Source: Methanogenium marinum (lineage in GTDB: Archaea > Halobacteriota > Methanomicrobia > Methanomicrobiales > Methanomicrobiaceae). Taken from it: DNA of 64,000 nt. Under the pieces are notes generated by a model that saw only the letters and a list, made by a program, of their open reading frames with translations, had not been told where the DNA came from and did not search any database. Made by a program: the position numbers and the translations under genes. This document shows, in pieces, positions 17,071 to 26,138 of this stretch. How positions within the stretch are numbered: the first letter of the stretch is position 1; every line of letters begins with the position of its first letter. The stretch covers positions 248,001-312,000 of the forward strand of contig NZ_JAKELO010000002.1 in assembly GCF_028912405.1 (NCBI RefSeq), given 5' to 3'.

Positions 17071-18072
17071 TCAACGAATCATGTTCGGCTCGCTTTCCCC
17101 ATCATCCCCATATTCTTCATGAATCCGGTCCGCAATCTGAGGTCCTGTGAGATTGTTTTCCTTCAGAAGATACTGATAATCTCCAACGCGTTGAAAGGCA
17201 TCAGGAATGCCAATTTTCACCTGTCGGGGCCTATATGAAATTTCGCTCAGGTATTCTGCTACTGCGCCGCCAAGGCCACCAATCACCGAATGTTCTTCAA
17301 CAGTCACAACGAGATCTGTTTGACAACACACGTCTTTTATCATCGCAGTATCAAGCGGTTTTATCGTGTGCATGTCGATAACGGAGGCTGAGATCCCGTT
17401 ATCACTCAGTATTTCAGCAGCAACAAGAGATTCATGCACCATGGTGCCGGTTGCAATAATCGAAATATCGGTCCCTTTTCTGAGAAGAATTCCTTTCCCA
17501 AATTCAAATTCGTAATCTTCATCATAGACAATCGGATTTCTCAGTGCACCACTCAGACGAATATACATTGGCCCTTTGTGATGTGCTGCTTTTTTTATGG
17601 CCTTCACCGTCTCCAGTCCATCAGCAGGTGAAACGACCATCAGATTCGGGATGGCTCTCATGAGCGAAAGATCCTCCATACCATAATGAGTATTTCCGGA
17701 CATCCCCATGGCAAGGCCACTTCCTGTTCCGATAACCTTGACATTGGATTTCATATATCCAAGCTGGATGCGAATCTGTTCATAAGAACGCATGGCGAGG
17801 AAATTGGAATACGTTGTCACAAAGACATTCTTTCCTTCCTTTGCCATCCCTGCAGCAACACCCACCATATTCTGCTCTGCAATTCCGGCATTGATAAACT
17901 GATCGGGGAATTTTTCCCTGAATTGCGTAAGGCCGGTAAGCGTTGTTAAATCCGCAGTCATCACTACCAAATCATCATCCTGAGCAGCAATCTCTCCCAT
18001 AATCGCTGCAAACGACCCACGCTGGCCAAGTTTTGAATAGAAACGTACATTGAATGGATTAGGATTAACCAT
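17071..18072 (-). CDS. transketolase, C-terminal (pyrimidine-binding) subunit
   Basis: 333 residues of the split transketolase beta half. It has MTADLTTLTGLTQF, FINAGIAEQNMVGVAAGMA, GSGLAMGMSGNTHYGMEDLSLMR, PADGLETVKAI and TVEEHSVIGGLGGAVAEYL. It provides the glutamate-bearing pyrimidine-binding half of the thiamine-diphosphate site. The N-terminal subunit lies 2 bp upstream but carries a frameshift. The position inside a surface glycan/ACP gene cluster, not with central metabolism, suggests a dedicated two-carbon transfer in sugar or aldehyde synthesis (inference). Confidence 0.9.
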   Translation of the reverse strand: MVNPNPFNVRFYSKLGQRGSFAAIMGEIAAQDDDLVVMTADLTTLTGLTQFREKFPDQFINAGIAEQNMVGVAAGMAKEGKNVFVTTYSNFLAMRSYEQIRIQLGYMKSNVKVIGTGSGLAMGMSGNTHYGMEDLSLMRAIPNLMVVSPADGLETVKAIKKAAHHKGPMYIRLSGALRNPIVYDEDYEFEFGKGILLRKGTDISIIATGTMVHESLVAAEILSDNGISASVIDMHTIKPLDTAMIKDVCCQTDLVVTVEEHSVIGGLGGAVAEYLSEISYRPRQVKIGIPDAFQRVGDYQYLLKENNLTGPQIADRIHEEYGDDGESEPNMIR

Positions 18073-18074
18073 GG

Positions 18075-18934
18075 TTATTCCCCACTCCGTATCTCCTGCA
18101 TGGCCAGATCATACTGTTTCTGAGACAGAGTGGAATGGTGCCACTCCTTGTTGTTCTCCATGAATGAGACCCCCTTCCCTTTTACCGTATCAGCAATGAT
18201 AACCTGTGGTTTTCCGTTTGACGAATGGCTACATACAGAAAAAGCATCATACAATTCCTTTACATTATGCCCATCAACCTCGGTTACGTCCCAACCAAAA
18301 CTTTCCCATTTGGCTTTAAAATTATCCAGATTCATAATTTCACAGCACGGGCCATCGTACTGCAATTTGTTACTATCAACTATTGCAATCAGATTGGACA
18401 GATGGTAATGTGATGCAAACATAGCACATTCCCATATCGAACCTTCATCACATTCTCCGTCTCCAACAAGAACATATGTACGATAGGACTTTTTCTGCAT
18501 TTTTCCTGCAAGAGCCAGTCCGGCTCCAAACGGCAACCCCATCCCAAGGCTGCCGGTTGAACATTCAATACCTTTCTCCATATTGAGTATCGGATGACCG
18601 GGCAAACATTCCCCATTGACTTCAAATTTCAGCAGTTCATCTTTCGGGAAAAAACCTGCTTCCGCAAGGGCAGTATAATAGGCAAGAACCCCATGTCCTT
18701 TACTCAGAATGAAACGGTCCCGCCCATCCCATTCAGGATTCTTTGGATCAAAACGCAGTATACCCCCATACAGGGTTGCCATAATCTCAATCATAGACAG
18801 CCCCCGCCTAAGTGTGATCCATTTGTTCCGGCGGAATGAGCCATTTTTATCGCTTGCTCTCGCATCCGTCCAGCCATTTTTTCAATAGAACAAATGGAAT
18901 TATCGAGTTTATCACTTTCAACAGTATTCTCCAT
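18075..18934 (-). pseudogene. transketolase, N-terminal (diphosphate-binding) subunit, one-base frameshift
   Basis: The ORF track shows only 18075..18794, beginning MIEIMATLYGGIL and holding the thiamine-diphosphate motif GDGECDEGSIWE...IVDSNKLQYDG. The conserved start lies upstream in another frame: MENTVESDKLDNSICSIEKMAGRMREQ then AHSAGTNGSHLGGG, which should run into LSMIEIMA. The frames meet at a five-base C run (18801..18805; G run in the coding strand); a sixth base would restore a 287-codon gene. Either a true loss-of-function or phase-variable tract, or a homopolymer error. A translational restart at the internal ATG would lack the N-terminal helix and conserved HLGGG, so it is unlikely to be active. 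Confidence 0.85.
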
Positions 18935-19404
18935 GTACGTGTACCCCCACCGACCCGGATTACCTGACTCAGAACATATGACAAATAATAAAATCGGATG
19001 TCAAAAACGAATGCAACACAAGGTATCCCGTTTGGATATTCTGCCTTTTCGGTCACACACATCGTCAAATAATCATTTTTGACGTCTCCCCCATGTTTTA
19101 TCATGCCAGTTTCGGTCATACCCGGCGCTATTGCATTACCCCGTGATAGATGTTGATGGAATAGTTTTCCCGTGATTGTTTTTTGTAGCCCCACAAGGAC
19201 CGCCTGACAAGAGATATATGCTGGTTGTCCGGGTTCACCATCAATACCTGCTATAGGCGACAGATATATAATACTATCGACAAACCGACTGTCCTGTGGC
19301 CTGAATAAAGAAAATAAAATTCCGTGAATTGGAAAATTCAGGCATTCCCCTAAACCCATTAAATCATGAATATTTGGTTTAATGACGATTAAAAGACAAA
19401 TCAA
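18918..19404 (-). pseudogene. FabG-like short-chain dehydrogenase, decayed
   Basis: The 185-codon ORF looks anonymous, but its middle is an SDR C-terminal half: IIYLSPIAGIDGEPGQPAYI, RGNAIAPGMTETGMIKH and YVLSQVIRVGGG. The catalytic YxxxK reads YISCQ, with lysine replaced by glutamine, and the N-terminal Rossmann motif (TGxxxGIG) is missing. One frame over, the end would read GVHVHGEYC-stop, overlapping the transketolase start. The break is again at a C5 run (about 18942). It sits between luxC and the transketolase genes, so it was probably the oxidoreductase of that pathway. Confidence 0.7.
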
Positions 19405-19486
19405 GAATTTTTAGCCATTATCCACCGGAATAACGATTCATTTGAGCAAAGATATCATTAAATATTCAATCGCACTACCAATATAA

Positions 19487-20785
19487 TCACTGATATTTAA
19501 GTATCACCCAACGCACCAATCTGGACAACGGCAGAATTCCATCCCAGGGGAGATCATAATCATGAATTGTTCCGGGAATGACAATCCTGTCCACACCCAG
19601 ATATGTCGCTTCACGTGCAAAACTCTCTCTTTTTTGTGGATTGAATATGGAAACAGACAACGCCTGAATTTTTCGGGTAATCAATTCGGGAACAGTATCC
19701 AGCGACTCAACTTCTTTAAGGAAAATACATTTCCCATGAACAGGATCTTCTAACCGGAAATCGTTATCAATTAAAATTGTCCAGCTTAAATCATCAGAAG
19801 CAATGACTGATTTATCATCGGACAGCAAATATTTTGCACGAATGTTTATGATATTCGCAAGTATTCCTGCATCCGTGGGCTGTATCCTCAAATCTCCCGG
19901 AAGATTCTCAAAACACCTGGCCAGCTGTTCCCCAATTGTTTGCAGCTGAAATGAACTTTTTTCAAAGAATAACACCTGAGGCGAAGAACAGGCCATCTGA
20001 TTGAAATATGCAATATCTTTTGCCATTTTATCTAACGATTTTTCAAACAGGTCACTCTCAATAAATTCCCTGTCAAACACACCGAACGAATATTTTGGGC
20101 CATAAACAATTGTTTCACAGTGGTCTTTTTGCGGCAATGCCAATATTGACTGTATCGCTTTTGAACCGCCGTACACCAGTCTGCAATCAGCGTTGAGAGA
20201 GAAATCACTACTTATTGTATGATTCCTTCCTTCAAAAGAGACGACAGAGATTGCTTTTACGATATCAAGCCCGGAATAATGAGAATTATCATAGGTAACT
20301 TCAACGCTTGCAAGTTCCTGTAAAAACTGCAGAAGAATGTCTTTATTCTCTTCGGGAACTTTAACAATACTCCCGTTCTTTGAAAGAATTGTCTGAACAA
20401 TGGAAATAATTGCCAAAGTAGGAATATTCGCTGCAACCCATAGGGCGACAACTCCCCTTGGCTGGGCAGTCATTTTAAACCGATTTTCCACGTCAACAAA
20501 AGAATCAGGATAGGAGAGATTTCCATAATTTATCCGGCAGATTTGTTCGAGATTTCTCTTTCTCAGCCACAAAGACAGGTAGGTTATGCCCTGAATTTTG
20601 GTAAGGTGTGGATTTTGTATGATCTTCTTTCCCAGTGCTGATAATATCTCAATTATTACCGGCAATGGCAATGCATGAAGGGCCCGGCGATTGGTGTTGA
20701 CAACCTGCGATATATCTGCGAAATTATCCTGATTCTGCTCAGAAAACTCCCCATCAAGTAAATAGCATTTTACCACTGAATTCAC
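19487..20785 (-). CDS. luxC: LuxC-like acyl-CoA/acyl-protein reductase
   Basis: 432 residues of the LuxC/aldehyde dehydrogenase-like family. The N-terminal region is followed by QPRGVVALWVAANIPTLAII (nucleotide-binding region), GGSKAIQSIL, and the nucleophile segment FNQMACSSPQVLFF (about residue 260), whose cysteine carries the acyl group. The C-terminus keeps GVDRIVIPG. The enzyme reduces an activated acyl group to an aldehyde with NADPH. Its start overlaps the end of luxE by 4 nt, as in other LuxE-LuxC pairs. In this cluster the acyl group probably comes from the ACP and ligase two and three genes upstream. The true substrate is unknown; nothing here suggests bioluminescence. Confidence 0.88.
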   Translation of the reverse strand: MNSVVKCYLLDGEFSEQNQDNFADISQVVNTNRRALHALPLPVIIEILSALGKKIIQNPHLTKIQGITYLSLWLRKRNLEQICRINYGNLSYPDSFVDVENRFKMTAQPRGVVALWVAANIPTLAIISIVQTILSKNGSIVKVPEENKDILLQFLQELASVEVTYDNSHYSGLDIVKAISVVSFEGRNHTISSDFSLNADCRLVYGGSKAIQSILALPQKDHCETIVYGPKYSFGVFDREFIESDLFEKSLDKMAKDIAYFNQMACSSPQVLFFEKSSFQLQTIGEQLARCFENLPGDLRIQPTDAGILANIINIRAKYLLSDDKSVIASDDLSWTILIDNDFRLEDPVHGKCIFLKEVESLDTVPELITRKIQALSVSIFNPQKRESFAREATYLGVDRIVIPGTIHDYDLPWDGILPLSRLVRWVILKYQ

Positions 20786-21897
20786 TCCTTAAACGTATCT
20801 CCGCACCCACGGATCTCTGCTTTTTCGATGCGTGATGCAAATCTGAAATAGGTGCCTTTCCGCCCGCAGGGGCAGTCATCAATACCAACCACATACCCCA
20901 GATCTTCCGTCAGGACTGCCTGAGAATAATAGCTGTCTGATAATACACTCAGAATTTCAATCATTCCGGTTTCACCAACAGAGCATGGCTGAAGGGTATA
21001 CGGGTTCCTGATTATTACCTGAGAAATATTCGGCACATGTTTATTTCCGCATTCACAGTCTACGAAAATAATGCCCGTCTGTTCTGCCATACCATAAAAA
21101 TCCAGGATATTACGTTTATCGGTATTAAATACGGAAGACATGGATTCAGAAAAGTATTCTTTTGAAACCTGTTCATCTTTCAGCTTTTTCCAGCCCCCGC
21201 TATGGAACAGCGTAATGTCACTGAAATTGAAATGAATGTCTTTCTCAATTATCTGTTGGTAAAAGACAGACCAGATGATATAGGTAAAACCAAATGCGTA
21301 CACATCTTTCCCGGAATATCTTTCAATAACGTCCTGTATCACCGGTTCATTTAATACCAGTTTGCCGTTCTCTTCTTTAAGAAGATAATACGTCTTTTTT
21401 GCATAGATGCTAAGCCCCCTCACACCCGCAGTCCGTGCGGTAAATTCAGAAACAGAACTATTGACACCTTCATGATCGATAACCAGGAATACTTTCCGTT
21501 TATTTCCAAGATAATCCGACAGAATCTGTTTTAATGATTTCATCTGGTTTAAAACAGTTTTTTTATTTAATGGAACTCTGCTTGCAGTATCACTTGTCGT
21601 GCCACTGGAACGCAGCATTTTCACAATCGCTTCCTTTTCACACGTTGATAGATCAAAATATTTGAACATCTGAACAGGAATGAATGGGATTTCCTCAATT
21701 TTTGTAATTGCGTCAATGTCAGTGCCCTGTTTTGAAACCAGATTTTTGATGTGAGTATTGTTTTGAACAGCATTTTTCAGCTGAATTTTGAGTATATCGG
21801 TTAAAGTCTGATTTTTTGTTTGATCTTCCAATAGATATGGTGGTTGAATCAATAACTCATTAATATCTGAATCCAGTATTTTCTCAGAATCAGTCAT
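20782..21897 (-). CDS. luxE: LuxE-like acyl-protein synthetase
   Basis: 371 residues. Adenylate-forming fold with the phosphate-binding motif LRSSGTTSDTASRVPL (about residues 93-108), FGFTYIIWSVFY, YGMAEQTGIIFVDCECGN, and the late DLGYVVGIDDCPCGRKGTYF. The C-terminal small domain of full acyl-CoA ligases is missing, as expected for LuxE. LuxE activates an acid or accepts an acyl group and hands it to the LuxC cysteine. Several cysteine pairs (CECGN, CPCGRKG) may bind zinc. Overlaps both flanking genes by 4-8 nt, so it is a core part of a tightly packed operon. Confidence 0.88.
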   Translation of the reverse strand: MTDSEKILDSDINELLIQPPYLLEDQTKNQTLTDILKIQLKNAVQNNTHIKNLVSKQGTDIDAITKIEEIPFIPVQMFKYFDLSTCEKEAIVKMLRSSGTTSDTASRVPLNKKTVLNQMKSLKQILSDYLGNKRKVFLVIDHEGVNSSVSEFTARTAGVRGLSIYAKKTYYLLKEENGKLVLNEPVIQDVIERYSGKDVYAFGFTYIIWSVFYQQIIEKDIHFNFSDITLFHSGGWKKLKDEQVSKEYFSESMSSVFNTDKRNILDFYGMAEQTGIIFVDCECGNKHVPNISQVIIRNPYTLQPCSVGETGMIEILSVLSDSYYSQAVLTEDLGYVVGIDDCPCGRKGTYFRFASRIEKAEIRGCGDTFKE

Positions 21898-23359
21898 GTA
21901 AAATCATCTCCTTTATCTTATTCCGATCTACTTTCCCTGACGAATTCAACGGAAATTCTTTGAAAACAAATACGTTCTTTGGAACTTTATACGAAGGCAG
22001 TTTTTTGTTGCACAAAGAAAAAATGCTGTCATCAATCAATTTTTTGTCATCACTATCAGTCTGAACCACGGCAACAACGCCCTCGCCCATTATCTCATCC
22101 GGCATCCCGACTACCACACATTCCAGTATGCTATTGAGACTGAGGATGACATCCTCAATTTCATACGGGGATATTCTGTATCCCCCGGATTTCAGGATGT
22201 TTTTTGAACGGCCAACGATGAATATATACCCATCAGAATCTACTGTTGCAAGATCTCCGGTGTATAATCTCCCGTTCTTTAAAACATTGGATGTTTCAAC
22301 AGAGTCTCCATAATATCCCTTCATGATATTATTGCCCCATGCCGTGATCTCTCCAATATCACCCGGCTGGACCCTATTTCCATCTGTATCAAGAACTTCA
22401 AGTGTTACTCCGGGAATCCCTTTGCCAATCGACCCCATTTTTTCTTTAATCAAATGAGGAGGCAGATAGGAGAGACGTGAAGTTCCCTCGGTAGCTCCGT
22501 ACATTAAAAAAAAATCCTTGTCAGGGAACGAGTCTACCATTTTCGTGATATATTTATTCGGGAGTTGCCCTCCGGACTGTGCAAAATAGCGTAAAGACGG
22601 ATACTCTCTTTCCAGCAATGGTGATTTATTGATCAAAATCTGATACGTGCTGGGAACGCCGGCAAATCCTGTACACTTGTGCGTATTTATATCCTTAATA
22701 ACAGAACCCAGAAATGGCTTATTATGCAGGTAAATACTGCCGCCAGCCCGGATATGGGTATGGAGTAATGAAGCACCAAAACAGTAAAAAAATGGCAGAA
22801 CAACATAAATCCGATCATCTTCTGTTAACCGCAGATATTCAATTATTGAATGGGTATTCTCACAGAGATTATTATGGGTCAGCATCACTCCTTTTTTGGT
22901 CCCTGTGCTTCCGGACGTGTAGATTATTACCGCTACTTCATCGCCGGACTGTTCCGGATACAATTCAGTTTCAGTCTGATTCTGCAGTTCCTTTTCTAAA
23001 GATTCTGAGTATATGTCATCACAAATCCATGGAAATTTACTGCGGTATTTTTCCTGAATGAAATAGGCATCTAACGAAGATTTTGTGATAACATCCTCAA
23101 AATCTTTGTCTCCAATCTGGGTTTCAATAAGAACAGCAGTATTCCCACTTTTGATTATAGCGAGATAGCAGATGATAAAAAAATCATTATTTTCAGAAAG
23201 AAGGAGCATATTTTTCCCATGGGAGTATTTCTGCTGAATGAAATGTGCCAGATTATTTATTTTATCATACATTTCATGATAACAAATCTCTGTGTCACCG
23301 ACGAGGAACGGACTGGATGAACATTTTTTGCCTTCAAATAAATAATCTGCAAAATTCAT
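21890..23359 (-). CDS. AMP-dependent acyl-CoA/acyl-ACP ligase
   Basis: 489 residues with the full adenylating signature set: IIYTSGSTGTKKGVMLTHNN (about residues 146-165), MYGATEGTSRL, LYTGDLATVDSDGYIFIVGR, and the A10 lysine segment NSSGKVDRNKI near the end. It activates a carboxylic acid as an acyl-adenylate and transfers it to a thiol. The ACP encoded 1 bp upstream is the likely acceptor, so it may act like the adenylation enzyme of a stand-alone carrier-protein system. Substrate cannot be told from sequence. Confidence 0.9.
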   Translation of the reverse strand: MNFADYLFEGKKCSSSPFLVGDTEICYHEMYDKINNLAHFIQQKYSHGKNMLLLSENNDFFIICYLAIIKSGNTAVLIETQIGDKDFEDVITKSSLDAYFIQEKYRSKFPWICDDIYSESLEKELQNQTETELYPEQSGDEVAVIIYTSGSTGTKKGVMLTHNNLCENTHSIIEYLRLTEDDRIYVVLPFFYCFGASLLHTHIRAGGSIYLHNKPFLGSVIKDINTHKCTGFAGVPSTYQILINKSPLLEREYPSLRYFAQSGGQLPNKYITKMVDSFPDKDFFLMYGATEGTSRLSYLPPHLIKEKMGSIGKGIPGVTLEVLDTDGNRVQPGDIGEITAWGNNIMKGYYGDSVETSNVLKNGRLYTGDLATVDSDGYIFIVGRSKNILKSGGYRISPYEIEDVILSLNSILECVVVGMPDEIMGEGVVAVVQTDSDDKKLIDDSIFSLCNKKLPSYKVPKNVFVFKEFPLNSSGKVDRNKIKEMILHD

Positions 23360-23360
23360 G

Positions 23361-23618
23361 TTATTCTGCCATGTATTTATGAATAATCTCTTTAATTAAT
23401 CCGAAATTTTCCATCGCAATGATGTCGTCCATCTGAAATTCCAGATCAAAATGATCTTCATATTCAGAGACTAACTGAAGGTGTTTTAAGGAATCCCATT
23501 TATCAAAGGAATTATATGCAGTCTCATCATTCACTTCAAATTCTTCAGCACCCATTACTGTACAGAATATTTCTTTAATCGTTCTTTCTGATTCATTCGT
23601 CATTTTCATAATCCCCAT
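23361..23618 (-). CDS. acyl carrier protein
   Basis: 85 residues, acidic, four-helix ACP fold. The phosphopantetheine site is WDSLKHLQLVSEYEDHF, serine in DSL (about residue 43). Carrier proteins are normally absent from archaea, which do not make fatty acids by the bacterial route, so this is a notable acquired gene. It lies between the holo-ACP synthase, which overlaps it by 26 nt with the longest start, and the acyl ligase. A start at the second or third methionine (MKMTNESE or MTNESE) would reduce the overlap. Confidence 0.9.
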   Translation of the reverse strand: MGIMKMTNESERTIKEIFCTVMGAEEFEVNDETAYNSFDKWDSLKHLQLVSEYEDHFDLEFQMDDIIAMENFGLIKEIIHKYMAE

Positions 23619-23970
23619 ACATTATTGCAAATGCGATTGCTTTGTCTTCACAATGTGAAAGACTGATTTCCGTCTTTAGCTTTTCATATCCTTTAACCTT
23701 TATCCATATGTGAGGAACGCCATTTCTGTCATTCAGAATTTCAATTTTTTTGTATGGCACCGGCTTTAATCCATATGCATAAAGGGCTTTCATTACCGCT
23801 TCTTTCCCCGCAAATCTCCCTGCTAAATGAGAGGACGCATCTTCCTTTGAAAAGCAGTAATCGAGTTCATCGCCGGAATAATTCTTTTGTAAGAATGAAT
23901 ATTCCTCATTCTTTACAATAGTAGTAAAGCGATGAATGTTCACAATATCTGTTCCAACAGAGATCTGCAT
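23593..23970 (-). CDS. acpS: holo-ACP synthase, AcpS type
   Basis: 125 residues with the AcpS signatures: GTDIVNIHRF at the N-terminus, the Mg/CoA-binding LAGRFAGKEAVMKAL (about residues 48-62) and SLSHCEDKAIAFAI near the C-terminus. It transfers 4'-phosphopantetheine from CoA to the ACP serine. Being the first gene of the ACP operon and overlapping the ACP gene, it appears dedicated to that carrier. Its presence argues that the carrier is really used, since an archaeal host would not supply this enzyme. Confidence 0.93.
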   Translation of the reverse strand: MQISVGTDIVNIHRFTTIVKNEEYSFLQKNYSGDELDYCFSKEDASSHLAGRFAGKEAVMKALYAYGLKPVPYKKIEILNDRNGVPHIWIKVKGYEKLKTEISLSHCEDKAIAFAIMYGDYENDE

Positions 23971-23994
23971 ATTATTTTGTCCTCTTCTCCGAAT

Positions 23995-25212
23995 TCAAAC
24001 GACAATACAGGGTTTCATAAAATGTAATAATTTTTCATTAATGTAATCTTCTTCTTTTAATCCAATTCCTGCAAAAACGGGCAATCTCAGTAACCGTCCG
24101 CTTACATCTTCGGTAATGGGGAGATCACCTTTCACACACCCATACTGCCGCCCCATCGGAGAAGAATGCAGTGGGATATAATGAAAAACAGCATGAATGC
24201 CCTGGTTTTTAAGTTTCGCCATCATTTCGTTGCGAACCGTTTCGGTTTCAAAAAGCACATAGAATAAATGGGCATTGTGTTCAGCATATTCAGGTACAAC
24301 AGGAAGTCGAATACGTCCTTCCTCTTCAAGGGGTTTTAACGCATCATAGTAGGCATGCCAGACCGCGAGTCGCTTTTCCTGGATCTCATCAAGGTGTTCA
24401 AGCTGTGAATATAATAAGGCTGCCAGAATATCACTTGGCAGATAACTTGAACCAATATCCACCCAGGTATATTTGTCCACTTCTCCACGGTAAAACTGAC
24501 TGCGATTCGTACCCTTCTCTCTTAAAATCTCTGCACGTTCATTGATTTTGGGGTCGTCTGTATTTATTAAAAGAGCACCCCCTTCTCCACAGACATAATT
24601 CTTTGTCTCATGGAAACTGTAACAACCAAAATCACCAATTGTCCCAAGATATTTTCGTTTATACCGGGCATTCACTCCCTGTGCAGCATCCTCAACCACT
24701 GACAGATTATGGGCGTCTGCTATATCCATAATTTCATCCATGTCACATGAAACTCCGCCATAATGAACCGGACATATTGCACGGGTCTTTTTCGTGATCT
24801 TACGTCTGATCTCCCCGGGGTCAATATTCATGGTATCAGGGGAAATATCTGCAAAAACAGGTGTTCCACCAGCCAGGATAATAGCATTCGCAGTCGACGG
24901 GAATGTATATGATGGAAGTATTACTTCATCCCCGGATTTGAGATTAAGTAAATAGAACGCAAGCTCAAGGGCACTCGTACCTGAAGTTGTTAAAAGAGCC
25001 ATTCGTGCACCAAAGCATCTTTCAAAAAATTGCTGCACAAGCTTTGTATATTTGCCATCACCGCTTATATGACCACCCGACTGAGACAACCAAATAGCAT
25101 CTTCAATATAGGAAAGCTCATTCCCTGTCAGATAGGGGCGGTTAAATGGAATTTCCATTTTTCCCACGGATTTCATTTTATATGGCGATATGCCCTTGAT
25201 TACAGACTTCAT
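23995..25212 (-). CDS. DegT-family sugar aminotransferase, WecE/RffA-like
   Basis: The catalytic core begins MEIPFNRPYLTGNELSYI, as in dTDP-4-amino-4,6-dideoxygalactose transaminase. It has TTSGTSALELA, DEVILPSYTFPSTANAI, VVEDAAQGVNA, the PLP lysine in CYSFHETKNYVCGEGG and GTNRSQFYRGEVDKYTWVD. The likely start is the ATG at 25158; the longer frame adds 18 residues and overlaps the isomerase stop by 4 nt. It would aminate a nucleotide 4-keto-6-deoxyhexose with glutamate. The GNAT at 12979 is a candidate for the next acetylation. RmlA/RmlB at 53.6-55.6 kb could provide the dTDP-keto sugar. Confidence 0.88.
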   Translation of the reverse strand: MKSVIKGISPYKMKSVGKMEIPFNRPYLTGNELSYIEDAIWLSQSGGHISGDGKYTKLVQQFFERCFGARMALLTTSGTSALELAFYLLNLKSGDEVILPSYTFPSTANAIILAGGTPVFADISPDTMNIDPGEIRRKITKKTRAICPVHYGGVSCDMDEIMDIADAHNLSVVEDAAQGVNARYKRKYLGTIGDFGCYSFHETKNYVCGEGGALLINTDDPKINERAEILREKGTNRSQFYRGEVDKYTWVDIGSSYLPSDILAALLYSQLEHLDEIQEKRLAVWHAYYDALKPLEEEGRIRLPVVPEYAEHNAHLFYVLFETETVRNEMMAKLKNQGIHAVFHYIPLHSSPMGRQYGCVKGDLPITEDVSGRLLRLPVFAGIGLKEEDYINEKLLHFMKPCIVV

Positions 25213-25946
25213 GCAAAAACACCCATTATTTTTTCCGGCTCATTCAGGAATGACAGGTCTGCTGATTCAGAAACCAGGTTATAGATCCCCATTCCATGTT
25301 TAATCGTCATCCCATGCATAACGTCCAGTTCTGGCGTATCTCGTGCTGAGAGTGCTCTGATTGGAGAGGCCGAAAGATAAACGGGATTTTGAGTCCATAC
25401 GTTTCCACTCCCGTTTTCCTTCTTTTTCTGAGCATAGTATGCCCCACCATGCATCTCCTCATACACTGCATACTCACTTTCAAACTGATTCGAAACCAGG
25501 TTCGCCATGACGAGCGCCTCTTTCCCCTGGTTGATACTCACATGCCCATACCCCGGCGGGACAAGAACGTATTCACCAGCAGATGCAGCGACTGTCACCA
25601 CGTCTGAAAGATCCTTTCGCTGAAGAAGAAAGTGGGCCTCCCCTGCAAGCACCTGGTAGAGTTCAGGGTAGCCAATGCCAGAAGAGGTATCAGGATGATA
25701 GTGTCCTTTCGTCTTGACGTATTCCCTTCCGAGGACTACCGGGGGAATGACCGTGATGTCATACCGTATGTTCTGACGGGAAAGAACCTCACGATCAGTT
25801 TCATTCATCGCAAGATCGCGGTACATGTAGTAGAGGGGGGTGGTCGAATCCAATTCAACGCCATCCCGGTCTGCAAGTACACATTCCATGTCACCAACAG
25901 TTCGAACAGATGGTTCAGGAAGGAACCCTTTCCAATAACGGTCCAT
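25209..25946 (-). CDS. pgiA: archaeal cupin-type glucose-6-phosphate isomerase (copy 2)
   Basis: Closely related to 5245..5976, sharing MDRYWKGFLPEPSVRTVGDM, KTKGHYHP, and PPGYGHVSIN. The long N-terminal extension in the ORF track (309 residues) is not shared and overlaps a TATA region, so I place the start at the ATG at 25946. TATATATAT about 25 nt upstream again implies a leaderless transcript. The copies differ mainly in the C-terminal third. It appears to be the promoter-proximal gene of the minus-strand operon running through the aminotransferase and the ACP genes. Role: glucose-6-phosphate to fructose-6-phosphate. Confidence 0.88.
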   Translation of the reverse strand: MDRYWKGFLPEPSVRTVGDMECVLADRDGVELDSTTPLYYMYRDLAMNETDREVLSRQNIRYDITVIPPVVLGREYVKTKGHYHPDTSSGIGYPELYQVLAGEAHFLLQRKDLSDVVTVAASAGEYVLVPPGYGHVSINQGKEALVMANLVSNQFESEYAVYEEMHGGAYYAQKKKENGSGNVWTQNPVYLSASPIRALSARDTPELDVMHGMTIKHGMGIYNLVSESADLSFLNEPEKIMGVFA

Positions 25947-25968
25947 GCCCTGCATATTGTTACACGCA

Positions 25969-25980
25969 ATATATATATAC
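25969..25980 (-). promoter_or_regulatory. TATA box of cupin isomerase copy 2 / operon
   Basis: Minus strand GTATATATATAT ends about 24 nt before the ATG at 25946, the same geometry as copy 1. It probably drives the aminotransferase-ACP-Lux operon as well, because the genes overlap or nearly touch down to 19487. Confidence 0.5.
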
Positions 25981-26138
25981 TCCCCATGCGGGTCATTATT
26001 TAATATTATACTACACTTAAGGTCAAAACAAATTACTTTATCTAAAATATGGCTAAATTGGGAGTTTTTGATCTCTCCGGAAAAATGTCTGAAAAAAAAG
26101 AACGGAGTCTGAAACCGACCATCCGCAGTAAAAATCAA

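Noticed and set aside
18847-19404. Intact hypothetical 185-residue protein
   Set aside because: Its internal blocks match the C-terminal half of a short-chain dehydrogenase but lack the N-terminal fold and the catalytic lysine, and the end overlaps the transketolase in another frame. Treated as a pseudogene.
19487-21897. Bioluminescence operon
   Set aside because: LuxC and LuxE are present but there is no LuxA/LuxB luciferase, and the neighbours are sugar and ACP genes.
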